Source of the DNA: Bacillus pumilus
GTDB taxonomy: Bacteria; Bacillota; Bacilli; Bacillales; Bacillaceae
Reading direction: 5' to 3'
DNA length: 64,000 bases
Assembly (NCBI RefSeq): GCF_003431975.1
Contig: NZ_CP027116.1
Location: 1,240,001 to 1,304,000, forward strand
The notes under the pieces were generated by a model that was not told the DNA's origin, made no database searches, and saw nothing but the letters and a program-made list of their open reading frames with translations. Of the stretch, positions 1 to 6,638 are shown one piece after another. The number at the start of each line of letters is the position of its first letter. Within the stretch, counting starts at the first letter, position 1. The position numbers and the translations under genes are program-made.

Positions 1-107
1 TGTCTATTTAAAATGAAAAAGTTCTACAAAATACAATGGGGGGGTTTCTATGCCTTTCATTTAACAATTTTACCCTTCTACCGATAATTCTGATGAGGTG
101 GTTAAGG

Positions 108-647
108 ATGATATGGAAGATAAATAAAGCGATTCTTAGAGAAATAGATGATATAGAAAAATTTAGGGCAGAGAAATTTAATAAAAAAAATCTGCGTCGC
201 AATCTAGTAAAGATGAATCAACGTGTCCTTGTCAAATACTTATCAGAAAATTTCCCTAAAGATGGACAAGATTATCATAAATATAAAAATAAAATACAAG
301 TGATTGAATCATTGGATCAGAAAGATATATCAAACGCAATTGCGAGGTTGGATCGGATTAATCATGTTAATGATCAAAAAAGATATTTCTTTTTTATTGC
401 CCCTCTTTTTGCACTTATCACAGCAGCGATTGTAGCTATTTCCACAAAAATCAACTTTCCTGCTGATTATACTAACTTAGATATCATTTTGGACATAGTT
501 AGATGGTATAGCGTACCTCTAATTTTTCATATGATTTTATATAAGGGCGTTCTAATGGACAGTTATGACAAAGCAACAGTTAATTATTTTAAAGACTTGC
601 TTATCGAAGCCAAAGATGAAAAAAAGAGCAGCGCTGAAGGAAGCTAA
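108..647 (+). CDS. hypothetical membrane protein
   Basis: I do not recognise the family. The N-terminal half (about residues 1-95) is charged and helical, followed by two hydrophobic segments around residues 97-116 and 130-152 (RYFFFIAPLFALITA; IVRWYSVPLIFHMIL), then a charged tail. This suggests a two-pass inner membrane protein with a cytoplasmic head. The frame is open from 36, but I chose ATG 108 because GAGGTGG (95-101) lies 6 bases upstream; ATG 93 is also possible. Codon use is AT-rich like the rest of this accessory region. No functional assignment is offered. Confidence 0.55.
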   Translation: MIWKINKAILREIDDIEKFRAEKFNKKNLRRNLVKMNQRVLVKYLSENFPKDGQDYHKYKNKIQVIESLDQKDISNAIARLDRINHVNDQKRYFFFIAPLFALITAAIVAISTKINFPADYTNLDIILDIVRWYSVPLIFHMILYKGVLMDSYDKATVNYFKDLLIEAKDEKKSSAEGS

Positions 648-665
648 ATAAAAACAAGAAACTAA

Positions 666-758
666 GAACGTGAGTTAGACGAAGCTAAGACTATGGATCA
701 TGATGAATTGAATGAGGATTTATTATTAACCCATGTTAACATAGAAGAAAATGGATAA
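666..758 (+). pseudogene. possible C-terminal coding remnant
   Basis: A 30-codon open stretch after a stop at 663 encodes a very acidic, protein-like tail (DEAKTMDHDELNEDLLL). It has no convincing ribosome-binding site and sits between two small membrane-protein genes. It may be the decayed end of a gene, or chance. Confidence 0.2.
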
Positions 759-775
759 TGGGGGATTGTCAATAA

Positions 776-1000
776 ATGCTTAAATCAAAGTTAGTTGTTT
801 GGACTTTTATTATTGTGACTGGATTCTATATGCTGGTGAGTATATGGAACATTGCTGTATTTCCAGATAAAACATGGACAGATTATGCAGGACAGATTTT
901 GATTGCTGTTTTTGGAAGTATGGTGAATGGTTTAATCGCTGCATTCTTTATGTACGCAGCAGCCATGTTAGTGAAATATATTAATGGTGGTAAAGCTTAA
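776..1000 (+). CDS. small two-TM membrane protein
   Basis: A 74-residue hydrophobic protein with two predicted membrane spans (about residues 7-27 and 41-66: WTFIIVTGFYMLVSIW and ILIAVFGSMVNGLIAAFF) and a short KYINGGKA tail. A G-rich stretch (760-764) lies about 11 bases upstream of the ATG, so the translation signal is weak. No family is recognised. It stands alone between decayed sequence and a tRNA-like element. Confidence 0.45.
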   Translation: MLKSKLVVWTFIIVTGFYMLVSIWNIAVFPDKTWTDYAGQILIAVFGSMVNGLIAAFFMYAAAMLVKYINGGKA

Positions 1001-1164
1001 TTTGCATACACTCATAAGTTTAAAACAGGTGTATAAAAAGGTAAAAAAGTAACGTTTTTTTCGGTTTTTAAAAAATACGAAAGAACAAAGACGATACAAA
1101 AGGGTAAAGATAGCTTATGTATCAAGTTTTATGAGTGAATAGAGGATATTGGTGATAATCACAG

Positions 1165-1223
1165 GATTCCATATAGCTACCTTGACAGGGGAGAGGTAGC
1201 TGGTTCGAACCCAGTCGGAATCA
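1165..1223 (+). other. D-armless tRNA-Val(GAC)-like element, copy 1
   Basis: The sequence reads as a tRNA-Val with anticodon GAC (1184-1186) whose D arm is missing. The acceptor strands GATTCC (1165-1170) and GGAATC (1217-1222) pair, followed by discriminator A. The anticodon arm is CTACC/TTGACAG/GGGAG (1177-1193, one mismatch). The T arm is GCTGG/TTCGAAC/CCAGT (1199-1215). Only TATAG stands where a D arm of about 19 bases should be. An alternative 8-bp hairpin (AGCTACCT 1175-1182 with AGGTAGCT 1194-1201) can also form. A terminator follows, so it may be transcribed. It is probably a tRNA remnant rather than a working tRNA. Confidence 0.6.
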
Positions 1224-1244
1224 TATGAAAAGCCGTTGATACAG

Positions 1245-1277
1245 AGCCATTCTTGAGATAATCGAGAATGGCTTTTG
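1245..1277 (+). terminator. rho-independent terminator
   Basis: AGCCATTCTTG pairs with CGAGAATGGCT around a short loop and is followed by TTTT. It ends whatever transcript carries the tRNA-like element. Confidence 0.6.
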
Positions 1278-1314
1278 TATTTCTAAAATAAAAGAAAACA
1301 TTAGGGAAATTAAA

Positions 1315-1343
1315 AACCACACTACATTTTTCAGTGTGGTCAA
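1315..1343 (-). terminator. terminator, minus strand
   Basis: On the minus strand ACCACACT pairs with AGTGTGGT and is followed by TTTTT. It would end transcription from the small membrane gene at 1499-1684. The roughly 155 bases between the two hold only short broken reading frames. Confidence 0.55.
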
Positions 1344-1498
1344 TTTAAGATACGACAGGTGCGCCATTATTTAACAATAAAATAGTTTCATAGTGTGTCT
1401 AAGATCATGAAAGCGTATTTTGGTAACCTGCTCCCTCTATCGAAGAGTTCATCATCCTGTTTTTCACAGCTACATAAATTAGCTCTATGGACAAGTCA

Positions 1499-1684
1499 TC
1501 AATCTTTCTTTTTTTTGTAGTCCTTTATTAAGCTTGAAACAGTTAAACCCATTACACCGAAAGCTACTATATAAAACAAAATATTTGTTACAGGTGTATC
1601 AATTTTCCCTAAAATCAATACAATAGCTATAATAGAGGCCGGTAAAGTAATTATTAAACCTTTAGAAGTACTTAGTTTTTCCAT
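1499..1684 (-). CDS. small two-TM membrane protein
   Basis: A 61-residue protein with two hydrophobic spans (IITLPASIIAIVLILGKI and ILFYIVAFGVMGLTVSSLI) and a very basic end (KDYKKKKD). This is typical of small Bacillus membrane proteins found near mobile or decayed DNA. GGAG just upstream of the ATG on the minus strand supports translation. The family is not recognised. Confidence 0.45.
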   Translation of the reverse strand: MEKLSTSKGLIITLPASIIAIVLILGKIDTPVTNILFYIVAFGVMGLTVSSLIKDYKKKKD

Positions 1685-2021
1685 AATAAACTCCTACTTT
1701 TGAATATATTTTAGAAATTAGGCTTTCAACGAATGTTAAGCTTATTTAGTTAAGCTGTTTTAGCTGTTAGGAATATTTCTCACCCTTTAATGAATGTTAT
1801 CATTTGTAAATAAATGTAGTAAATAGGTTGTTTGTTATGGAATTTTAACAGTACAATATGCGTGCATATTCGTTATGAAAAAACTTGAATAGTAAAGCAT
1901 TTAAATCATAAAGGTTAAAACTATAAAAAGGTATAATATTTTTGGTGTTGGAATAACGAAGGAATACCAGAGGATAAAAAGCTTCTGCAGTAACGGTAGA
2001 AGTGAATATAGGGTATCGCTG
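1685..2021. other. AT-rich intergenic stretch
   Basis: No reading frame of note. TATAAT at 1932-1937 could be a -10 element pointing at the second tRNA-like element, but no good -35 is present. A hairpin-prone stretch (CTTCT 1982-1986 with AGAAG 1998-2002) lies just upstream of that element. Confidence 0.3.
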
Positions 2022-2022
2022 G

Positions 2023-2084
2023 TAAATTCTAAACCTCTACCTTGACTAGGTAGAGGTAGATGGTTCATCACCAGTTGAATTAGA
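2023..2084 (+). other. D-armless tRNA-Val-like element, copy 2
   Basis: A more diverged relative of the element at 1165-1223. It has a perfect 8-bp anticodon-type stem (CCTCTACC 2034-2041, GGTAGAGG 2049-2056) with loop TTGACTA, keeping a GAC anticodon. A T-arm-like hairpin follows (GATGG 2059-2063, CCAGT 2071-2075, imperfect), and AATTC (2025-2029) can pair with GAATT (2077-2081). Again only a few bases replace the D arm. The upstream flank GTGAATA(TA)GGGTAT resembles the flank of copy 1, so the two are probably duplicates of one unit. Confidence 0.5.
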
Positions 2085-2121
2085 GACCAATGATAAAATA
2101 TTCAGTGGAGGGGAAAAAGAG

Positions 2122-2952
2122 ATGAAGTCACTTTTACTAATTGGACAATCAAATATGGCGGGGCACGGCTTCAAACATGAAGTGCCTCCGATTTATAATG
2201 AAAGAATCATGATGCTGCGAAATGGTAGATGGCAAATGATGACTGAACCTATTCATTTTGATAGACCGGTAGCTGGTGTAGGATTGGCGGCTTCCTTCGC
2301 GGAGACTTAGTGCAAGCATCAAGAGGGAGAAAAAATTGGTCTTATTCCATGTGCCGAAGGTGGCAGTTCCATTGATGAGTGGTCACGAGATGGGGCTTTA
2401 TTTTGTCATACAATAAATGAGGCTAAATTTGCAAAGGAAGATAGCGAATTGGTCGGAATTTTATGGCATCAAGGAGAAAGTGACAGCCAAGATGGGAAAT
2501 ACAAAGAATACTATGAAAAAATACAGAGATTATTTCATGATATAAGAACTGAATTATCTGTCCCTAACATTCCGCTTGTGATAGGTGGTTTGGGCGCTTT
2601 CTTAGGAAAGACAGGATTTGGCGCAAGTTGTGTGGAATATCAACTGATCAATGAGGAACTACAAAAATATGCACATCATCATGAAAATAGTTATTATGTT
2701 ACTGCGAAAGGCCTTATACCTAATCCAGACGGAATTCACATGAATGCGAAGTCCCAAAGAATATTTGGTATAAGATACTATGAAGCATTTCGAAAAACAG
2801 AACATATACATGAGCCATTATCAAATGAAAATGAGTTAGTCAATGAATGTCATAATAGAATGAATACCTCAGCGGAGAAAAAATACATAGCAATAGAACA
2901 GTTCACGTTGGGCAAGATGACTTACGAAGAGTTGCTGCAGGCTTTATCGTAA
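2122..2952 (+). pseudogene. SGNH/SASA-type carbohydrate esterase, one in-frame amber stop
   Basis: The 277-codon frame carries a sialate-O-acetylesterase-like SGNH hydrolase: block I GQSNMAG near the N-terminus, AEGGSSIDEW, WHQGESD and the C-terminal catalytic DGIH. The frame is continuous but interrupted once by TAG at 2308-2310, after ...AETx. Downstream codons stay in the same frame and encode conserved sequence, so the lesion is a single nonsense change. Start ATG 2122 follows GGAGGGG (2107-2113). Such enzymes deacetylate sugars or xylan side chains. Restart of translation inside the gene would give only a fragment without the nucleophile serine. Confidence 0.75.
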
Positions 2953-3016
2953 GCAAAGCTCATGGTAGACTTTGAATAGACAGAAACATGACATATCTCT
3001 TGAAAGGATGATTGTG

Positions 3017-3046
3017 GTGGTGAAAACAGATAAAGTCTCCTCCTGA
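3017..3046 (+). CDS. cat-86 leader peptide (9 residues)
   Basis: GTG GTG AAA ACA GAT AAA GTC TCC TCC TGA encodes MVKTDKVSS, matching the known cat-86 leader (MVKTDKISS) with one change at codon 7. AAAGGATGA (3003-3010) is its ribosome-binding site. In B. pumilus cat-86, chloramphenicol stalls a ribosome in this leader and opens the downstream hairpin. Confidence 0.85.
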   Translation: MVKTDKVSS

Positions 3047-3072
3047 ATACAGTAAATCACATTCAGGAGGAG
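3037..3072 (+). promoter_or_regulatory. translation attenuator hairpin of cat
   Basis: A perfect 12-bp stem (CTCCTCCTGAAT 3037-3048 with ATTCAGGAGGAG 3061-3072) and a 12-base loop bury the AGGAGG ribosome-binding site of the cat gene. The left arm overlaps the last leader codons, so a stalled ribosome would release the site. Confidence 0.9.
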
Positions 3073-3078
3073 ATAAAA

Positions 3079-3741
3079 TTGTTTAAACAAATAGACGAAA
3101 ATTTTCCGCGAAAAGAGCACTTTCACCATTATATGACGTTAACCCGATGCTCATATAGCTTGGTGATCAATCTAGACATCACGAAATTGCATGCAATATT
3201 AAAAGAAAAAAAGCTAAAAGTATATCCTGTGCAAATTTATTTGTTAGCAAGAGCTGTGCAAAAAATTCCTGAGTTTCGAATGGATCAAGTGAACGATGAA
3301 CTTGGTTACTGGGAGTTTCTCCATCCTAGTTATACGATTTTAAATAAAGAAACAAAGACATTTTCAAGTATTTGGACGCCTTATGATGAAAACTTTGCTC
3401 AGTTTTATAAAAGTTGTGTAGCCGACATTGAAACATTTAGCAAAAGCAGCAACCTATTTCCGAAACCTCATATGCCAGAAAACATGTTCAATATTTCAAG
3501 TCTACCGTGGATTGATTTTACTTCTTTTAACCTTAATGTATCTACAGATGAAGCTTATTTACTGCCAATATTTACGATAGGCAAATTTAAGGTGGAAAAA
3601 GAAAAAATCATCCTGCCCGTTGCCATTCAAGTACATCATGCTGTTTGTGATGGCTATCACGTCGGTCAATATGTGGAATATTTGAGGTGGCTTATTGAAC
3701 ATTGTGAAGAGTGGTTAAATGATTCATTGCATATTACCTGA
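3079..3741 (+). CDS. cat: chloramphenicol O-acetyltransferase type A, Cat-86-like
   Basis: This 220-residue enzyme transfers acetyl from acetyl-CoA to chloramphenicol in the cytosol. The catalytic motif HHAVCDGYH (about residues 191-199) carries the general-base histidine and the structural Asp. Length and sequence match the cat-86 protein of B. pumilus as I remember it. Translation starts at TTG 3079, 6 bases after AGGAGGAG, the unusual start known for cat-86. Expression is inducible through the leader peptide and hairpin just upstream. The gene stands alone and ends with a strong terminator. It is intrinsic to the B. pumilus group rather than plasmid-derived, though its location in decaying accessory DNA is notable. 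Confidence 0.95.
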   Translation: MFKQIDENFPRKEHFHHYMTLTRCSYSLVINLDITKLHAILKEKKLKVYPVQIYLLARAVQKIPEFRMDQVNDELGYWEFLHPSYTILNKETKTFSSIWTPYDENFAQFYKSCVADIETFSKSSNLFPKPHMPENMFNISSLPWIDFTSFNLNVSTDEAYLLPIFTIGKFKVEKEKIILPVAIQVHHAVCDGYHVGQYVEYLRWLIEHCEEWLNDSLHIT

Positions 3742-3777
3742 AGACAAAAGGTGTTCTCATGGAAATCTAGAAGATGA

Positions 3778-3806
3778 AGGCAGACTGAAAAGAGTCTGCC
3801 TTTTTG
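3778..3806 (+). terminator. terminator of cat
   Basis: GGCAGACT (3779-3786) pairs with AGTCTGCC (3793-3800), followed by TTTTTG. Confidence 0.85.
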
Positions 3807-3861
3807 TTTTGTGATGATAATGAATTGTGTCAACGGTTTATTGATGTAACAATCGTTCTTT

Positions 3862-3878
3862 TTGCGGTTTCTTTTCGG
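3862..3878 (+). promoter_or_regulatory. ComA-box-like site upstream of rap 1
   Basis: TTGCGG (3862-3867) and TTTCGG (3873-3878) are two ComA-type half sites in direct orientation, 11 bases apart start to start. They lie in a 23-bp block repeated exactly upstream of the second rap gene. A -10-like GATAAT follows at 3901-3906 with no good -35, as expected for an activator-dependent promoter. Confidence 0.45.
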
Positions 3879-3946
3879 TGCTTTGTAAATTATTGTATGT
3901 GATAATAAATGTCATATAAGGGATTTTGGTGGAAGGGGAATAAGGG

Positions 3947-5065
3947 ATGGAGAAAGTTCTTTCTTCACATGTAGGTGTGAAAATAAATGAATGGTATAAA
4001 ATGATTCGGCAATTCAGTGTACCCGATGCAGAGATATTGAAAGCTGAGGTAGAACAAGAAATTGAACGAATGGAAGAAGACCAGGATTTACTGATTTATT
4101 ATCAATTGATGTGCTTTCGTCATCAGCTTATGCTTGATTATATCAAACCATCAGAAAAACGATCGCCTTCTGTTTCTGATTTAGTTGATAAAATTGAGAA
4201 TTCTAATCATCAACTTTCCGGTATGTTGCAATATTACAATGCCTTTTTTAGAGGAATGCATGAATTTAGTAAGAAAGAATATGTACAGGCAATTCAATAT
4301 TACAAGATCGCTGAGAGGCAGCTAGCATTGGTTGTCGATGATATTGAACAAGCGGAGTTTCACTTCAAAGTGGCTGAAGCTTACTATATTATGAAGCAAA
4401 CACACGTTTCCATGCATCATATAATTAAGGCGCTTGAAATTTACGATCAATATAAATTATACAAAATTAGAAAAGTTCAATGTTTATTTGTAATAGCAGG
4501 AAATTATGATGATTTTAAGCAGTATGAAAAATCATTAATACATCTGAATAAAGCCCATTCCATCGCTGGAAAAATAGCGGATAAAAGGTTGATTGCCAAG
4601 GTGCTATTAAATATAGGAAACAATTATGAAAAAAAACAAGATTATGCAAAGGCTATCCAATATTATCAAGAGTCCCTTGAAATATTAGAAGTTGGTATGG
4701 ACGATGTAAAATCGGTCATATATGTTAACCTTTGTTGGGCGCTATATAAGACAGGGGAAACTGATGAAGCATCCAGTTTAGTGGATAAAGCTTTGAAACT
4801 GATCTCTCATAAAGAGAACCCGCACGAAATTCTATTAATACGTTCTATAAAAACAACATATGAAAGTAATGATGAGGATAAGATTCAAGCTATGCTTCAG
4901 ACATTTGAAGAGAAGCAGTTGTTTGTTTTCGTAGAAGAATTCACTAAAAATCTTGCAGGTATTTTTGAAAAAAGAGGAAAGTTTGAGAAAGCAACAGAAT
5001 ATTACAGGATGGCATTTGAAGCCCAACAAAATATTCAAAAAGGAGAGTGTCTTTATGAGTATTAA
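3947..5065 (+). CDS. Rap family response-regulator aspartate phosphatase / ComA-type inhibitor
   Basis: A 372-residue cytoplasmic Rap protein. It has an N-terminal three-helix bundle (residues 1 to about 70, starting MEKVLSSHVGVKINEWY) that binds the target response regulator, and a C-terminal array of TPR repeats (for example the repeat with KAIQYYQESLEI) that binds the Phr peptide. Rap proteins either dephosphorylate Spo0F or block ComA, DegU or similar regulators; the sequence alone does not tell which. Start ATG 3947 follows GGAAGGGG by 8 bases. The gene overlaps its phr by 11 bases, the usual Rap-Phr layout. It is a paralogue of the rap gene at 10981-12114. Confidence 0.93.
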   Translation: MEKVLSSHVGVKINEWYKMIRQFSVPDAEILKAEVEQEIERMEEDQDLLIYYQLMCFRHQLMLDYIKPSEKRSPSVSDLVDKIENSNHQLSGMLQYYNAFFRGMHEFSKKEYVQAIQYYKIAERQLALVVDDIEQAEFHFKVAEAYYIMKQTHVSMHHIIKALEIYDQYKLYKIRKVQCLFVIAGNYDDFKQYEKSLIHLNKAHSIAGKIADKRLIAKVLLNIGNNYEKKQDYAKAIQYYQESLEILEVGMDDVKSVIYVNLCWALYKTGETDEASSLVDKALKLISHKENPHEILLIRSIKTTYESNDEDKIQAMLQTFEEKQLFVFVEEFTKNLAGIFEKRGKFEKATEYYRMAFEAQQNIQKGECLYEY

Positions 5066-5234
5066 AAAAATGATTGTTATAAGCTCTATAATCTTTCTAG
5101 GTGCAGGTGTATATGAAGCAACTAGTACGATAAAGCCAACATCAAATCGAAATACAACAATGGAGGATTCGAATAGAAATACAACTTTCATTCCACACAA
5201 AATGGATCGAAACACAACTTCTCAAAACGTATAG
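5055..5234 (+). CDS. Phr pheromone precursor with three RNTT motifs
   Basis: A 59-residue precursor overlapping the end of rap. It has a lysine-rich start and a hydrophobic signal segment (MIVISSIIFLGAGVY), then a polar region with three spaced copies of a pentapeptide-like motif: SNRNTT, SNRNTT and MDRNTT. Mature Phr peptides are 5-6 residues with a basic second residue; B. subtilis PhrH (TDRNTT) is close to the third copy. The precursor would be exported by Sec, cleaved outside, re-imported by Opp and bound by the adjacent Rap. Most Bacillus Phr precursors carry one copy, so three is unusual. Confidence 0.85.
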   Translation: MSIKKMIVISSIIFLGAGVYEATSTIKPTSNRNTTMEDSNRNTTFIPHKMDRNTTSQNV

Positions 5235-5240
5235 GTAAAA

Positions 5241-5275
5241 AGAAAACAGACCTTATGGGGGTCTGTTTTCTTTTT
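5241..5275 (+). terminator. terminator of rap-phr 1
   Basis: AGAAAACAGACC (5241-5252) pairs with GGTCTGTTTTCT (5260-5271), then TTTT. Confidence 0.85.
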
Positions 5276-5284
5276 GGGAACGAA

Positions 5285-5447
5285 TTCTTTCACGGATATC
5301 TTTTACCTAAATTACACGTGATTTCCATCTGCTCAAAAGAAATAGTATGAACTGACCAATCTTCTTATTTTTTTATTGGAGGGCTAAAGTAGCACCATCC
5401 CAATCTGCATACTCGTCAAGCATAAGAAAAAACGCTTTTTTCATCAC
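5285..5447 (-). pseudogene. DJ-1/PfpI family remnant
   Basis: On the minus strand ATG 5444 (after AAGGAG) opens a frame reading MKKAFFLMLDEYADWDGA, the typical start of a DJ-1/PfpI-type protein. The frame meets TAA after 24 codons, and related sequence (EDWSVHTISFEQMEIT) continues in another frame before it also breaks. It is therefore a truncated and frameshifted gene with only about the first 50 codons left. Confidence 0.55.
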
Positions 5448-5550
5448 TTACAGCTCCTTCAATTCGTTTTAAAATCAATCGAATCAAATGAGCAAATGAA
5501 TCATTTGTCAATGTTATACTTATCTCAATAGATACGAGGAGGCATCCACT

Positions 5551-6381
5551 TTGAAATCATTCTGGGAGAAAGAAGAAGAGAGCCCTTTCACATTAGAAAA
5601 AATAGATGAGGCAAAAATTCGTGAGGCAGAGGAAACACTTGGTGTTACTCTACCTGCTACATACAAAAAACTCATTCTAGAATGGAATGGTGGTTTTACA
5701 GTTTGTAATGCTTTTCCAACCGAACGACAAAATTCATGGGCAGAGGATCATGTTCAATTTGACCATCTAAGAGGAATTGCCAAAGGTGATGGCATTATGA
5801 AAAGCCCTCAGTTAAGTGATGAATTGGGTCTGCCGGAGTGACTTATTTTCATCAGCGGGGAAGATGATACATGGATCGCAATGGATTATCGAGAAACGAA
5901 AGAGCATCCTCCTATTCACTATTTTGATTTAGAGATGGATGTAGATTTTAAGCTGGCATATACTTTCGATGCTTTTGTTGAGAAATTATATACGGCAGAA
6001 GATGCAATGGTCGAAGTAGTAGAGATTGACGAGGAATCTTCGGATTTGTATGTCAGTAAAGAAGAGCTAGAATTGATATTTGAGAGGCAAGACCTTCGTC
6101 AGCAGAATCTTTTCAAAATGGCACATTATCCGATGGAAGAAACGGAAGAGATCGAATGGTTTTTCGATCGTATGAAACAGTGCATCCAACAGATAAAAGA
6201 TCAATATGTCTTGTATGAAGCAGCGACAACGATTCACTCCATCCTTCTGTTAAACCCGGATATGCCAAGAAATGACCGTATCAATCAAGAGCTGCAAGAA
6301 ATGGCTGAGTTTCTAGAAAATAGTGGAGATCCTAATACCGTCTTTTTGGGAGAGGACATTCATCCAGTGAAAAAACAATAG
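5551..6381 (+). pseudogene. SMI1/KNR4 (SUKH) family protein, one in-frame opal stop
   Basis: The frame starts at TTG 5551 (GAGGAGG at 5536-5542) and encodes a SMI1/KNR4-fold protein: helix ETLGVTLPATYKKLILEWNGG, then LPE, then the core strand FISGEDDTWIAMDYR. A single TGA at 5839-5841 falls right after LPE, where relatives usually have Gly; GGA to TGA is one base. The frame then continues unbroken for 180 codons to 6381, including a C-terminal helical extension. Proteins of this fold are often immunity proteins against polymorphic toxins, but no toxin gene is next to it. The C-terminal part could restart at ATG 5881. Confidence 0.7.
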
Positions 6382-6390
6382 TGAAAGAAG

Positions 6391-6413
6391 AAAAGCCCCT
6401 AAGAGGGCTTTTT
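6391..6413 (+). terminator. terminator after the SMI1/KNR4 gene
   Basis: AAAAGCCC pairs with GGGCTTTT, followed by T. Confidence 0.8.
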
Positions 6414-6420
6414 GTGTAAT

Positions 6421-6619
6421 TTATGACCTCTTTTTATTTAAAAATTTCATGATGAAAAATGCTATATATGAAGCAATGACTGAGCCAAAAGTGTAAACAA
6501 CTGCCCACCCTAAGAAGGAGACATTAAAAAGTGTAAATGTCAGGATGGGCAAAATGATAAATCTCACAACTGGCATGAAATAAACCTTTTGTACAAATTA
6601 CGAATTCTAAATGAGTCAT
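6421..6619 (-). pseudogene. small membrane protein, probable frameshift
   Basis: On the minus strand ATG 6619, 5 bases after GGGAGAA, starts MTHLEFVICTK. After one extra base the next frame continues as VYFMPVVRFIILPILTF and on through a second hydrophobic span to a KFLNKKRS end at 6421. Removing a single base joins the two parts into a two-TM protein of about 65 residues. ATG 6576 could still give a 51-residue protein on its own. Confidence 0.45.
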
Positions 6620-6638
6620 ACCAATTCTCCCTTTAGAA

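Noticed and set aside
1165..2084. The two tRNA-like elements as attL and attR of an intact element
   Set aside because: Only one small membrane gene on the opposite strand lies between them; there is no integrase, and the copies differ too much for recent site-specific integration.
4835..5215. 126-codon minus-strand frame opposite the rap 1 end and phr 1
   Set aside because: It is antisense to two well-supported genes, has no ribosome-binding site and is rich in Phe/Ile/Leu from complement codons.
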